From Sulfitobacter sp. (lineage in GTDB: Bacteria; Pseudomonadota; Alphaproteobacteria; Rhodobacterales; Rhodobacteraceae): a DNA stretch of 64,000 nucleotides. Under the pieces are notes generated by a model, which saw only the letters and a list, made by a program, of their open reading frames with translations, ran no database searches and was not told where the DNA came from. The translations under genes and the position numbers were made by a program. This document shows positions 1-8,904 of this stretch, piece by piece (within the stretch, counting starts at the first letter, position 1; every line of letters begins with the position of its first letter). The DNA lies in contig JAFMGZ010000001.1 in assembly GCA_017854855.1 (NCBI GenBank), forward strand, positions 1 through 64,000, given 5' to 3'.

Positions 1-1
1 G

Positions 2-850
2 ATCGAACCGTTTGACGCGCTGTTTACCCAAGGCATGGTGACCCATGAGATCTACCTGACACGTGATGCCAGCGGGCGTCCGGTCTATCACCTGCCCGAA
101 GATGTGACCGAGGGCAAACTGGCCGACGGCACAGAGGTGGAGATCGTTCCCTCGGCCAAAATGTCCAAATCCAAGAAAAACGTGGTCGATCCGCTGCACA
201 TCATCTCGAACTACGGTGCCGACACGGCACGCTGGTTCGTACTGAGCGATTCGCCCCCCGAGCGCGACGTTGAATGGACGGCATCGGGTGCGGATGCCGC
301 GTTCAAACACCTTGGCCGGGTCTGGAACATCTGTGACCGGATTGGCGCGATGGATGCGGCGGCGGCCGGAACGGGCGATGATGATCTGCTGCGCGCCATG
401 CACAAAACCATCCATGATGTGACCCTGGGCATCGAATCCTTCGGTTTCAACGCGGCCATTGCCAAGCTTTATGCCTTTACCGCCGTCTTGCAGAAATCCA
501 AGGCCGGCCATGCGGCCCAGCGCGAGGCGATCATGACACTGGCACAGCTGATGTCACCGATGACACCCCATCTGGCCGAAGATATCTGGGCCCGTCTGGG
601 CGGTGAGGGGCTGATTGTAAACGCACCATGGCCCAAGGCGGACGAAGCCATGCTGGTGGATGATACTGTCACCTTGCCCATTCAGATCAATGGCAAGCGG
701 CGTGCAGAAATTCAGGTTCCGGCGGATATGTCGAAGGAAGAGGTTGAAAAAATCGCGCTGGCCCATGAAGCTGTCATCAGAACCCTTGACGGGGCTACGC
801 CGAAAAAGGTGATCGTTGTGCCCGGACGTATCGTGAATGTCGTTGCTTAG
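2..850 (+). CDS. leuS: Leucyl-tRNA synthetase, C-terminal part (cut by window edge)
   Basis: Charges tRNA-Leu with leucine in the cytoplasm. Only the last 282 residues are present; the frame is open from base 2 to the stop. The catalytic-domain stretch [11 protein letters not shown] is followed by the class I signature KMSKS at fragment residues 53-57, which binds ATP and the tRNA acceptor end. The rest is the helical anticodon-binding domain (containing [13 protein letters not shown]) and the small C-terminal domain. The stop lies 14 bases inside lptE, so leuS, lptE and holA are probably one transcription unit, an order common in alphaproteobacteria. The catalytic N-terminus and editing domain are upstream of the window. 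Confidence 0.97.
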   Translation: MEPFDALFTQGMVTHEIYLTRDASGRPVYHLPEDVTEGKLADGTEVEIVPSAKMSKSKKNVVDPLHIISNYGADTARWFVLSDSPPERDVEWTASGADAAFKHLGRVWNICDRIGAMDAAAAGTGDDDLLRAMHKTIHDVTLGIESFGFNAAIAKLYAFTAVLQKSKAGHAAQREAIMTLAQLMSPMTPHLAEDIWARLGGEGLIVNAPWPKADEAMLVDDTVTLPIQINGKRRAEIQVPADMSKEEVEKIALAHEAVIRTLDGATPKKVIVVPGRIVNVVA

Positions 851-1331
851 GACCAAACCCACCCGCCGTTTTGTTGTGCTGGCCCCTCTGGCGCTGGCCG
901 CCTGCGGCTTTGAGCCGGTCTATGGCCCTGGCGGAAATGGCGCGTCCTTGCAAAACCGCGTGTTGGTCGATCCGCCCAGCACGCAGGATGGCTATCTTCT
1001 GGTCAGAGAACTGGAAGAAAAGCTGGGACGTGCTGCTCAGCCTGCTTTCGCGCTGTCGTTGACCATCAACACCGCTGAGACCCGGCTGGCGATCGACCGC
1101 GAGGGCGATACCGGGCGGCTCAACCGGATCGGGATTGTCGATTACAGCCTGCGCAATGTGGCCACGGGGCAGATTGTGACCTCGGGCCAGGTTGAGAATT
1201 TCGTGGGATCATCGGCGACCGGTACGACGGTCGAAACACTTGCCGGTGAACAGGATGCGCAAAAACGTCTGATGAAGGTCATCGCAGATCAGATTATTGC
1301 AAGGCTCTATGCCGCTGATCTGTCCGCATGA
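837..1331 (+). CDS. lptE: LPS-assembly lipoprotein LptE
   Basis: Outer-membrane lipoprotein expected to plug the LptD barrel and help insert lipopolysaccharide at the cell surface. The 164-residue product begins with a basic stretch and a lipoprotein signal ending in [10 protein letters not shown], the lipobox cysteine being near residue 23. The sequence after it, GFEPVYG, is typical of alphaproteobacterial LptE. A compact alpha/beta body follows, with no further membrane segment. It overlaps leuS by 14 bases and holA by 4, so the three are likely translationally coupled. Assignment rests on the N-terminus, the size and the conserved place between leuS and holA. Confidence 0.88.
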   Translation: MSLLRTKPTRRFVVLAPLALAACGFEPVYGPGGNGASLQNRVLVDPPSTQDGYLLVRELEEKLGRAAQPAFALSLTINTAETRLAIDREGDTGRLNRIGIVDYSLRNVATGQIVTSGQVENFVGSSATGTTVETLAGEQDAQKRLMKVIADQIIARLYAADLSA

Positions 1332-2326
1332 AGCTATCGCCGCGCGATGCAAACGCCTATTTTGCCCGGCCCGATCCGGATAAGACCGGGCTGCTGATCT
1401 TTGGCAGCGATGCCATGCGCGTCGCGCTCAAACGTCAGGAGTTTCTGAAATCCCTGCTGGGGCCCGGTGCCGAGGAAGAGATGCGCCTGACCCGTATTCC
1501 CGCAGCCGAATTGCGCCGCGATCCGGCGATGTTGCTGGATGCGGTCAAGGCCGTGGGCTTCTTTCCCGGCCCGCGTGCTGCATTTGTCGAGGATGCCAAT
1601 GACACGGTCGCGGCGATCGTGATTGATGCGCTGGGGGACTGGCAAAAGGGCGATGCGCAGATCGTGGTCAGTGGCGGCGACCTGAAGAAAACTTCGAAAA
1701 TCCGCAAAGCGTTTGAGGCGCATCCCGGTGCCTATGCCGCCGCGATCTATGACAACCCTCCCGACCGGGCCGAGATTGAAAACATCCTGTCTGCGGCCAA
1801 ACTGACCCCGCAACCCGATGCGATGGTCGTTCTGACCGATCTGGCCCGTATGATCGACCCCGGCGATTTTCGCCAGACCATCGAAAAGCTGACGCTGTAC
1901 AAGCTGAATGATCCCACCGACCTGAGCAGCGACGACATTGCCGCCTGCGCGCCTACATCGACAGAGGCCGATGTAGACGATATTTTGCATGTGGTTGCCG
2001 AAGCGCGGGCCAGCGATATCGGCCCGGTGATGAGCAAACTGCAGGCACAGGGCGTCACCGCCGTCACGCTGACCATCATGGCGACGCGGCATTTCCGCAC
2101 GCTGTACCGCATTGCCGCCAGCCCCGGTGCGCCGATCTACGGTGTGCGCGACCGGGACCGCGCCATGCGACAGGCCAGAAGCTGGGGTGCCGCCAAACTG
2201 GAAACCGCGCTTGGCGTGCTGACCGATACCGATCTGACGCTGCGCTCTGCTGGACAGAACGCCCCGGCGCTTGCTTTGGTGGAACGTGCCTTTATCCGGT
2301 TGGCGATGCTGGGCGCGCAACGATAA
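1328..2326 (+). CDS. holA: DNA polymerase III subunit delta
   Basis: Clamp-loader delta subunit, which opens the beta sliding clamp during replication. The 332-residue length is normal. The N-terminal domain contains LLIFGSDAMRV and the RIPAAELRRDPAMLLDAV region; the C-terminal collar domain carries the family stretch TRHFRTLYRIA. The ATG overlaps the lptE stop in an ATGA junction. Delta subunits do not hydrolyse ATP, and accordingly there is no intact P-loop. Identification comes from overall similarity to HolA and from the leuS-lptE-holA order. Confidence 0.92.
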   Translation: MKLSPRDANAYFARPDPDKTGLLIFGSDAMRVALKRQEFLKSLLGPGAEEEMRLTRIPAAELRRDPAMLLDAVKAVGFFPGPRAAFVEDANDTVAAIVIDALGDWQKGDAQIVVSGGDLKKTSKIRKAFEAHPGAYAAAIYDNPPDRAEIENILSAAKLTPQPDAMVVLTDLARMIDPGDFRQTIEKLTLYKLNDPTDLSSDDIAACAPTSTEADVDDILHVVAEARASDIGPVMSKLQAQGVTAVTLTIMATRHFRTLYRIAASPGAPIYGVRDRDRAMRQARSWGAAKLETALGVLTDTDLTLRSAGQNAPALALVERAFIRLAMLGAQR

Positions 2327-2344
2327 ATTCGAGGAGGATTATCA

Positions 2345-2938
2345 ATGTATACAGTTGTTGGAGCGATCAAATCCCGGGCCTTTCGGGTCATGTGGATGTT
2401 AGAGGAAATGGGGCTTGAATATGCCCATATCGATGCAGGACCACGGTCGGACGAGGCGAAAAAGTACAATCCGTCAGGCAAGATCCCAGCGCTTGTTGAT
2501 GGCGATGAGGTTTTGACCGACAGCGTCGCGATCATGACCTATCTGGGCGATAAACACGGACAGCTGACCGCCCCTGCCGGCACGCCCGCCCGCGCGCGTC
2601 AGGATGCCATGACCTTTTGGCTGATTGATGAGTTTGACGCGATCCTGTGGGCTGCGGCCAAACACAGTTTTGTCTTTCCCGAAGACCGCCGCGTGCCAGA
2701 GATCAAGGACAGTCTGAAAGCAGAGTTCGCAAGATCAGCCGATCTGCTGGCCGAACGTCTGGAAGGCCCGTTTTTGATGGGTGACCAGATGACCCATGCC
2801 GATATTCTGGCCTGTCACTGCCTGAACTGGTCCATCGGCGCAGGTTTTCCGCGCCTGAACGACAAGCTGGCGGATTGGGCCAAGGGCCTGCGGGATCGTG
2901 ATGCGTTCAAGGCCGCGCAGGCCAAGGTCGCAAGCTGA
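2345..2938 (+). CDS. Glutathione S-transferase family protein
   Basis: Cytosolic 197-residue protein with the two-domain GST layout. The N-terminal thioredoxin-like half carries SRAFRVMWMLEEMGLEY, the glutathione-site region, followed by a GKIPALVDGDEVLTDSVAIMTYL stretch containing the cis-proline and the gamma-glutamyl-binding D-S pair. The C-terminal half is helical, with the N-capping motif MTHADILACH. A strong ribosome-binding site (GAGGAGG) sits just before the ATG. It is 18 bases after holA, so it may be read with it, and it ends tail to tail with the next minus-strand gene. The substrate cannot be told from sequence. Confidence 0.88.
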   Translation: MYTVVGAIKSRAFRVMWMLEEMGLEYAHIDAGPRSDEAKKYNPSGKIPALVDGDEVLTDSVAIMTYLGDKHGQLTAPAGTPARARQDAMTFWLIDEFDAILWAAAKHSFVFPEDRRVPEIKDSLKAEFARSADLLAERLEGPFLMGDQMTHADILACHCLNWSIGAGFPRLNDKLADWAKGLRDRDAFKAAQAKVAS

Positions 2939-4141
2939 TCACAGATCAGTGGCTCGCAGGCGTTTGACAGCCTGCAAGCCTGCCCAACGGCCCGTGGCCA
3001 GACTGACAGAGATCAGATAGCCGCCTGTTGGCGCTTCCCAGTCCAGCATCTCTCCTGCGGCGAAAACACCCGGCAGATCACGCAGCATCAGCCCCTGATC
3101 CAGCGCACCAAAGGCAATGCCGCCGGCTGTTGATATTGCCTCGTCGATGGGGCGCAGCCCCGCGTGCTGGACCGGCAGAGCCTTGAGCAGGCGCGCAGTG
3201 GCCCGCAAGGTGTTGGGCAAGGGGCGGGCCATTTCCTGCACCAGTGCAATCTGTGCCGGTGACAATTTCAAGGTCTTGCGCAGGTGATTGGCAAGGCTTG
3301 CCTTGCCGCGCGGTTTGCTGAGCCGCGCGGTGATTTCGGGCACGGTCATGTCAGGCAGCAGATCCAGCGTCAAAGCATGCCCTTCGCGAATGCCCCGCGA
3401 CACGGTATAGATGCCGCCCCCCTCCAGACCGCGCAAGGACAGTGTCGCCTCTCCCCGTGATGCGTAAGGCCCCGCAGCCCATGCCACGCCCTTGAGCGGT
3501 GCACCGAAATGTTTCGCCATATGGGGTGACCATTCAACCATCAGACCCGCATTGGAGGGGGCAAAGGGGGCGATCTTGATCCCTTTGGCCTGCAGGATGT
3601 CAGCCCAGGCCCCGGTGGCACCCAGCCGTGACCAACTGGCACCACCCAGGGCCAGAACAGTGGCATCCGCCGTGATCTGTTGTGGTCCCATCGGCGTGTC
3701 AAAAGTCAGTGCATCACCTTGCCAGCCTTGCCAGGACCAGCGCGTGCGCAGTTCGACACCCAGCGCACCCAGACGCCCCATCCAGGCGCGCAGCAGGGGT
3801 GATGCCTTCATCGCCTTGGGAAACACGCGACCGGTTGAGCCGGTAAAGACCTCTTGGTTCAACCCCCGCGCCCAATCCTGAACAGCCTTTGAGTCAAAGT
3901 CACGGATGATCGGGGCCAGGGGGGCGGCCGCGTCCGTGAGGGCGGCCATGAAGGGCGTGAAAGCCTCGTCCTTGGTCAGGTTCAGACCGGATTTGCCCGC
4001 CATCAGGAATTTGCGCCCCGCCGACGGTTTTGCCTCGCAGAGAGTGACCTTCAAACCGGCCTCGGCCATCACTTCGGCGGCCATCAGGCCTGCGGGGCCT
4101 GCCCCGATGACTACAGCATGTTTAATGGGCGCATCTGTCAT
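2939..4141 (-). CDS. HI0933/BaiN-type flavoprotein (TIGR03862-like)
   Basis: FAD-dependent oxidoreductase of unknown substrate, 400 residues. The N-terminal dinucleotide-binding motif VIGAGPAGLMAAE is followed by an acidic strand end (TLCEAKP), as expected for FAD binding. The family stretches GKSGLNLTKDE, TGRVFPKAMKA and, near the C-terminus, AGEMLDWEAPTGGYL are present. These belong to the HI0933 group that includes the bile-acid enzyme BaiN; the closest subgroup I recall is TIGR03862. Its start overlaps the stop of the upstream MscS gene by 4 bases, so the two are probably co-transcribed. The gene ends directly against the GST gene with no room for a separate terminator. Confidence 0.85.
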   Translation of the reverse strand: MTDAPIKHAVVIGAGPAGLMAAEVMAEAGLKVTLCEAKPSAGRKFLMAGKSGLNLTKDEAFTPFMAALTDAAAPLAPIIRDFDSKAVQDWARGLNQEVFTGSTGRVFPKAMKASPLLRAWMGRLGALGVELRTRWSWQGWQGDALTFDTPMGPQQITADATVLALGGASWSRLGATGAWADILQAKGIKIAPFAPSNAGLMVEWSPHMAKHFGAPLKGVAWAAGPYASRGEATLSLRGLEGGGIYTVSRGIREGHALTLDLLPDMTVPEITARLSKPRGKASLANHLRKTLKLSPAQIALVQEMARPLPNTLRATARLLKALPVQHAGLRPIDEAISTAGGIAFGALDQGLMLRDLPGVFAAGEMLDWEAPTGGYLISVSLATGRWAGLQAVKRLRATDL

Positions 4142-5496
4142 GTCTCAACCTTGGGCATCCCGCCCTTGATCTCTACAACGCGCTGCGGATAAGGAATCTC
4201 GATCCCGGCGTCCTTGAGCGCGTTCCAGATCAGGAACAACACATCAGACGTGTATTTGTTGTCCCCGTCATCCAGCCCGTTCACCCAGAATTCGACGGCA
4301 AAATCAATGCCATTGTCGCCAAACCCGCGCAGTTCGCAATCTGGCGGATAGGGTTTGTCCAGCACCTCGGGATGGGTCGCGACGGCGGCCTCTATCAAGG
4401 CGGGGACCAGATTGATGTCCGTATCATAGCTGACCGAAAACGGGGCCTCAAAGCGGTTGGCAGAGCCGCTGTCGGAATAGTTGATCACACGGGTGGTGAT
4501 AAAATCCTCGTTGGGAACAACGATCCAGCGGCCATCAAAGGTTTCAAGGATCGCGGCGCGGGCCATCATCTTGACGATCTTGCCCTTTTCGCCGCCGTCC
4601 AGTTCGACATAATCACCGACCGTTGCCTGGCCTTCGACCAACAGGATCACGCCCGAGATAAAATTCGAGGCAATCTTTTGCAGGCCAAACCCCAGACCCA
4701 CACCAATCGCACCGCCCAGAACCGCCAGCGCGCTCAGGTCTACGCCGATGATGTTCATCAACAGCAAGAAGGCGATGGCAAAGATCGCAAACTCTGCCGT
4801 CTTGATCAAAAGTTGCCGGATGGAGGGGCGCATTTCCTTGTTTTGCGCGATCAGCGCAGAGGTCTGGCTGTTGGACCACTGGCCCAGCCAGAACAGGATT
4901 GCCCCGGCAATCAGGCCACGCACCAGCGTGATCAGCGAAAAGCGGATGTTGCCGACACCGACAACGGTTTCTGACAGGGCCTGGCTGACCACATCCAGCA
5001 GACCCAGCGTATAGATCGCCATGATCGGCAGCAGGATATAGCGGCCCATCAGCTTGAGGAACGGGTCAGAGACGATGTCACGCACCAACGCACGGGCGGC
5101 CAGCAGCAAGAACAGGCGTTTGCCAAAGGCAATCACAGCCCCGCTGTCAAACAAGGAGCGTACGATGCTTTCGCCGATGCCGGTCAACGCATAGGCCAGC
5201 AGGGGTGAAATCAGCGGTAGGAATTGCAGCAAGAACCGGCGCGGCGTGGCAAAGATGTTCTCTTTTTCACCCGGATCGATCAGTTTGGCCAAGCTGGGGC
5301 GCAGCCGCCGGGTGATCACACCCGCCAGCAGCCACGCCAGCACCAACAGCGCAAACTGCGACCAGGCTGCGGGGCTTGCCAGCCAGCTGAGTGCCAATTC
5401 CCAGGCTTGCACCGCATAGCCGTAGGCCTGCTGTACGATTTCAGGTTGCGCAGAGAGATCGAACGCCATGGGTCCGCCTTGATTATCCAACTTCAT
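4138..5496 (-). CDS. Mechanosensitive ion channel, MscS family
   Basis: Inner-membrane channel that releases solutes on hypo-osmotic shock. The 452-residue protein has several N-terminal membrane helices, then the pore helix region rich in Ala and Gly (LAVLGGAIGVGLGFGLQ), then the beta domain with VGDYVELDGGEKG and WIVVPNEDF, and an alpha/beta C-terminal domain. It is longer than E. coli MscS (about 286 residues) because of extra N-terminal helices. Two starts are possible: ATG at 5496, preceded by GAGG, and an internal ATG at 5469, preceded by AAGGCGGA. The first is given. It lies divergent from the tiny lipoprotein gene at 5640. Confidence 0.92.
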   Translation of the reverse strand: MKLDNQGGPMAFDLSAQPEIVQQAYGYAVQAWELALSWLASPAAWSQFALLVLAWLLAGVITRRLRPSLAKLIDPGEKENIFATPRRFLLQFLPLISPLLAYALTGIGESIVRSLFDSGAVIAFGKRLFLLLAARALVRDIVSDPFLKLMGRYILLPIMAIYTLGLLDVVSQALSETVVGVGNIRFSLITLVRGLIAGAILFWLGQWSNSQTSALIAQNKEMRPSIRQLLIKTAEFAIFAIAFLLLMNIIGVDLSALAVLGGAIGVGLGFGLQKIASNFISGVILLVEGQATVGDYVELDGGEKGKIVKMMARAAILETFDGRWIVVPNEDFITTRVINYSDSGSANRFEAPFSVSYDTDINLVPALIEAAVATHPEVLDKPYPPDCELRGFGDNGIDFAVEFWVNGLDDGDNKYTSDVLFLIWNALKDAGIEIPYPQRVVEIKGGMPKVET

Positions 5497-5587
5497 TGAA
5501 CAACCTCATGCCCCCGTGACCCGCAAGGTTCAAGGTTTTTGACGGATCGGCCCGCCCGTCGCAGTCATTAAGGGTGCGGCACTTGCC

Positions 5588-5616
5588 TTGACAGCGGGCA
5601 CAGCAGCGGAAATTGT
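5588..5616 (+). promoter_or_regulatory. Candidate sigma-70 promoter for the tiny lipoprotein gene
   Basis: A perfect -35 hexamer TTGACA (5588-5593) is followed after 17 bases by AATTGT (5611-5616), a weak -10 match, 24 bases before the ATG at 5640. It is the only good -35 in the 143-base divergent gap between the MscS gene and the lipoprotein gene. Predicted from spacing and the -35 alone. Confidence 0.4.
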
Positions 5617-5639
5617 GCCCAAAACAAAAGAGGCAGAAC

Positions 5640-5714
5640 ATGCGTATTCTATTGACCCTTACCGCTCTGACGATCCTTGCCGCCTGCGATGTGCCTTTTG
5701 TGCCGTTGATCTGA
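5640..5714 (+). CDS. Tiny lipoprotein, 24 residues
   Basis: A very short gene. The product is a complete miniature lipoprotein: Met-Arg, a hydrophobic run of Leu, Thr and Ile, the lipobox LAAC with Cys at residue 16, then only eight residues (DVPFVPLI). A ribosome-binding site (AGAGGC) lies 7-8 bases upstream of the ATG and a TTGACA promoter-like element is further upstream. After signal peptidase II processing the mature peptide would be nine residues on a lipid anchor. The tail DVPFVP looks familiar from small Roseobacter lipoproteins, but I cannot verify that here. Function unknown; comparable in size to entericidin-like peptides but not similar in sequence. Confidence 0.65.
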   Translation: MRILLTLTALTILAACDVPFVPLI

Positions 5715-5732
5715 TCAGACGGCACCACCTGC

Positions 5733-6353
5733 CTATCTGGTCGCTGGACCACACATTTGCTTGATCCCGGTTGCAATCTCGGGGACCGCGGCGGCGGTTT
5801 GCTGCGTCAGCATCTGCGCGTGTTCCATCAGCGCGTCCGGCTCTATGATCCGGTCGATCAGGCCAAAATTCAGCGCCTCTTCTGCCTCGATCTTTTGACC
5901 GCCCATCAAGATCAGCTTGGTCCGGGCCGGCCCGATTAAGGCGCTCATGCGGGCCGGATCGGAGGGTTGCGGCAGAAAGCCCAATTTCATGACCGGGTAA
6001 AAGAACTTGGCACTCGGCACGCTGATGCGCAGATCGCATGCCAGTGCCATGCCCATTGCCCCACCCGCCAGCGTGCCGTTGAGTGCCGCAATGCTCAGCC
6101 CCGGCAGTGCCACGATGGCCCCGGACAGGCGTTCCCAAATATCTGATTTGGCCAGTCCCGCGCGGGCTTCGTCCAGATCGGCACCGGCGCTAAAAACCTT
6201 GCCGTTGCCCGTCAGGATGACAGCGCGGGCGGCCTGCGCGTCTTCCATGATCTCGGACAATTCGGTCAGCATGACATGGGTCAGCGAATTGGCCTTGTCC
6301 GGCCTGTTGAGGGTCACGGTCCAGACATCGTTGTTTTTGGAGAGGTCGATCAT
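5733..6353 (-). CDS. Enoyl-CoA hydratase/isomerase (crotonase) family, short and lacking catalytic glutamates
   Basis: Crotonase-fold protein of 206 residues, about 50 shorter than usual at the C-terminus; it stops after helix sequence ending MCGPATR. The CoA-binding features are clear: VTLNRPDKANSL, the oxyanion region FSAGADLDE, and GTLAGGAMGMALACDLR. Where classical hydratases carry two catalytic glutamates, this protein has Gly (in GGAMGMALACD) and Val (in FFYPVMKLG), so simple enoyl-CoA hydration is unlikely; a hydrolase, isomerase or other crotonase activity is possible. The start overlaps the SDR stop by 4 bases, making a two-gene unit. No frameshift that would restore a longer C-terminus is apparent. 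Confidence 0.8.
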   Translation of the reverse strand: MIDLSKNNDVWTVTLNRPDKANSLTHVMLTELSEIMEDAQAARAVILTGNGKVFSAGADLDEARAGLAKSDIWERLSGAIVALPGLSIAALNGTLAGGAMGMALACDLRISVPSAKFFYPVMKLGFLPQPSDPARMSALIGPARTKLILMGGQKIEAEEALNFGLIDRIIEPDALMEHAQMLTQQTAAAVPEIATGIKQMCGPATR

Positions 6354-7099
6354 ACCAGCCCCACCTCACGGCGAATGGCGTCATCGCGCAGCGAGATTTC
6401 ATCGCCCAGGAACCGGTCCGCTGCACTGCTGCACATCCACAACAGGCATCTGGCGGGCCAATCCGCCGGAATGTGATCTTCCCAGTTCAACTGGCTGACC
6501 GGGTTGATCCCGGATGCCTTGATCTCGCGCTGCATCTGGGTGGCGACAGTGCCGGGCGACAGGCCGATGGCGCGAATCCCGTGCTCTGCCTCTTCCAGAT
6601 GGACGCAGCGGGTCAGCATGTTCACGGCCGCCTTGGAGGCGCAATAATGGCTCCATGCCTCAATCGGATGATGCGCCGCACCCGATGATATGGTCAGGAT
6701 TGATCCGCCGCCATTGGATTTCATCACCGGCAGGGCCGCGCGCATGCCGTAAAAGACACCGTTGAGATTGACGTCAATCACCTGTGTCCACTCTTGCGGG
6801 TCAGCCTCTGACAGGTGCGAAATCGGTTCGATGACGCCGGCATTATTGATCAGCACATCCAGGCTGCCAAAGGTTTGCACCGTGGTCTCTACGGCCGATG
6901 CAACCCCTTCATAGCTTGCCACATCGCAAGGAAGGGCGATGGCCTTTGCGCCGATCTGTGCCGCCAGTGCCGCAATCGCATCGTTTGATCGCGCCACCAG
7001 TGCGACATTGGCACCCGCCGCGGCAAAGACCCGCGCGGCCTCGGCACCGATGCCGCGACTGGCTCCGGTTATCATGACTGTCTTTCCATTCATGTCCAT
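6350..7099 (-). CDS. Short-chain dehydrogenase/reductase (SDR)
   Basis: NAD(P)H-dependent oxidoreductase of the classical SDR family, 249 residues. The cofactor motif TGASRGIG is at residues 11-18, NNAG is near residue 86, the catalytic Ser is in TISSGAAHH, and the Tyr/Lys pair is in HYCASKAAV near residue 152. AAAGGAG lies 9 bases before the chosen ATG; a second ATG two codons later is also possible. It is upstream of and overlapping the crotonase gene, so the pair may act on the same acyl-CoA or hydroxy-acid substrate. The C-terminus is somewhat unusual (WEDHIPADWPA), with no clear substrate hint. Confidence 0.92.
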   Translation of the reverse strand: MDMNGKTVMITGASRGIGAEAARVFAAAGANVALVARSNDAIAALAAQIGAKAIALPCDVASYEGVASAVETTVQTFGSLDVLINNAGVIEPISHLSEADPQEWTQVIDVNLNGVFYGMRAALPVMKSNGGGSILTISSGAAHHPIEAWSHYCASKAAVNMLTRCVHLEEAEHGIRAIGLSPGTVATQMQREIKASGINPVSQLNWEDHIPADWPARCLLWMCSSAADRFLGDEISLRDDAIRREVGLV

Positions 7100-7254
7100 C
7101 TGCCTGCACTCCTTTGAGGCTCAATTATCTGTTTTGCATTTTCTCTTGCCTTCGTGGTAATGATCGTGTGTCCAAGGGTCCACCCCTCTGCATCATGCCA
7201 GACGCTTCTGAGGCCGTGTCGGAGGGTGCCGCAAATTTGCCAAAAGGAATTCAT

Positions 7255-8787
7255 ATGTCTCGTTTTTCCCCCGTCGCCTTGGGCCTTGCTGTGCCACTTT
7301 CGCTTTTCTGTCAGGCAGCATTTGCCGATCTGACCCCATCCGAGGTCTGGGGCGACTGGAAAGCATATATGTTGCAAATGGGATATCAGGTCAGCGCGAC
7401 AGAGACCGCGAACGGCGGCGACCTGTCAGTCAGCAATATCGATCTCAGCTTTTCCATGCCGGAGGGCGAAGGCACCATGAACATGGCGCTTGGCACCATC
7501 GACTTCAACCAAAACAGCGATGGCAGCGTGGCCATTATCCTGCCATCCGTCATGCCCATTACCATCAGCGGGAATGACGGTCTGGAGGATGGCGAAGATT
7601 TCAACATGGTGCTGAATTACAGCCAGACGGGTCACGCCCTGACGGCAAGCGGCTCTGCCGAGGCGCTGACCTATGCCTATGACACCGACACTTTTGCAAT
7701 GAACCTGGCGCAGATGCGGGTCGGCGATGACATGATCGACCGCGAACACGCCAATGCGGAAATATCAGGCGTCGATTTCACCAGCACCACGGTCGTGACC
7801 CTTGGGGATATGCGCCAATACGATCAGACCGGCAGCATCGGTGCCATGGCCTATGACATGTTTGTTCGTAATGCCGAAAACGGCGATGCGGTGGCTGAGA
7901 TCACCGGCACGGTCAACGGTGTAAAGATCGCGGGCAAGGGCAGCATCCCCCTGACAGCCGTGGACAGCACAGACCTGGCTGCCATGCTTGGCTCTGGCTT
8001 TGATGTGGCGGGCACGATCAGCTATGGGGGCGGTAGCGCCAATTTCGATCTCAAGGACCCGCAGAACGGCAATTTTGTCGTGAAGAGCACGTCAAACGGC
8101 GGTGATTTTGGCGTCAAGGTCGGGGCAAACGGGCTGGCCTATGATCTGGCGCAGCGCGATCTGAATATCGGGATTACCGTCGAGGGCATGCCGATGCCCT
8201 TTGAATTCAACATGGCCGAAAGCGGCTTTAACCTGTTGATGCCTGTCAGCAAATCGGACGACCCCCAGGATTTTGCCCTGGGGATGAAAATGGCCGATTT
8301 CACCATGTCGGACATGATCTGGGGCATTTTTGACCCTATGGGCCAATTGCCCCGCGATCCGGCCTCGGTCTTGTTGGATATCAGCGGCACGCTGAAGCTG
8401 TTGGTGGATGTCCTGAACCCGGATGTCGTCGAGGACATGGTAGGCGCGCCGGGCGAGGTGCAGTCGCTGCGCCTTGGTGCGTTGTTGGTCAGCGCCGCCG
8501 GTGCCCGGCTGGACGGGACGGGTGACGTGGCATTCGATGGCAACCCAGCGGGGATGGTGCCAGGCGCGGGCAATCCGGTGGGCGAAATGAACTTTGCCGT
8601 GGCCGGGGGCAATGCGTTGCTGGACAAACTGGTGGACATGGGGCTTTTGCCCGCGGATCAGGCGATGGGCGCGCGCATGATGATGGGTCTGTTCGCCGTC
8701 CCCGGCGAGGCACCCGATACGCTGAAATCCAAGATCGAATTCACCCCCGAGGGACAGATATTGGCCAACGGGCAGCGTATTCGCTGA
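7255..8787 (+). CDS. Secreted DUF2125-like protein
   Basis: Exported 510-residue protein. The start chosen is ATG 7255, which has AAAAGGAA upstream and gives a clear Sec signal peptide (cut probably after CQAAFA near residue 24); the frame stays open further upstream but without signal features. The mature part is rich in Gly, Asp, Met and Ser with repeated beta-strand patterns (such as VSNIDLSFSMPEGEG and KSTSNGGDFGVKV), like a long periplasmic beta-solenoid or lipid-transfer-type sheet. I recognise it as most like DUF2125, common in alphaproteobacteria and of unknown function. It stands alone: divergent from the SDR gene and followed by its own terminator. Confidence 0.7.
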   Translation: MSRFSPVALGLAVPLSLFCQAAFADLTPSEVWGDWKAYMLQMGYQVSATETANGGDLSVSNIDLSFSMPEGEGTMNMALGTIDFNQNSDGSVAIILPSVMPITISGNDGLEDGEDFNMVLNYSQTGHALTASGSAEALTYAYDTDTFAMNLAQMRVGDDMIDREHANAEISGVDFTSTTVVTLGDMRQYDQTGSIGAMAYDMFVRNAENGDAVAEITGTVNGVKIAGKGSIPLTAVDSTDLAAMLGSGFDVAGTISYGGGSANFDLKDPQNGNFVVKSTSNGGDFGVKVGANGLAYDLAQRDLNIGITVEGMPMPFEFNMAESGFNLLMPVSKSDDPQDFALGMKMADFTMSDMIWGIFDPMGQLPRDPASVLLDISGTLKLLVDVLNPDVVEDMVGAPGEVQSLRLGALLVSAAGARLDGTGDVAFDGNPAGMVPGAGNPVGEMNFAVAGGNALLDKLVDMGLLPADQAMGARMMMGLFAVPGEAPDTLKSKIEFTPEGQILANGQRIR

Positions 8788-8809
8788 TTACTTTGTCCGC
8801 ATTGTGATC

Positions 8810-8836
8810 AAGGGCGCACCAATGGCGCGTCCTTTT
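8810..8836 (+). terminator. Rho-independent terminator after the DUF2125-like gene
   Basis: An 11-pair stem (one mismatch, one G-U) with the three-base loop AAT spans 8810-8834 and runs into TTTT at 8833-8836. It starts 22 bases after the stop at 8787 and precedes the separately translated pmbA gene. Confidence 0.6.
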
Positions 8837-8904
8837 GGGCGCGCGCACTTGTTCTACGCCTGGTGGAAGGTTACCTCTGACCAAACCCCGATGGAGCTTT
8901 ATCT

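Noticed and set aside
1334-2320. Minus-strand open frame mirroring holA
   Set aside because: Exactly covers holA, which is well supported; codon pattern is that of a shadow.
5500-5733. Frameshift that might restore the missing C-terminus of the crotonase
   Set aside because: No frame downstream of the stop continues the crotonase pattern, and the tiny lipoprotein gene occupies that space on the other strand.
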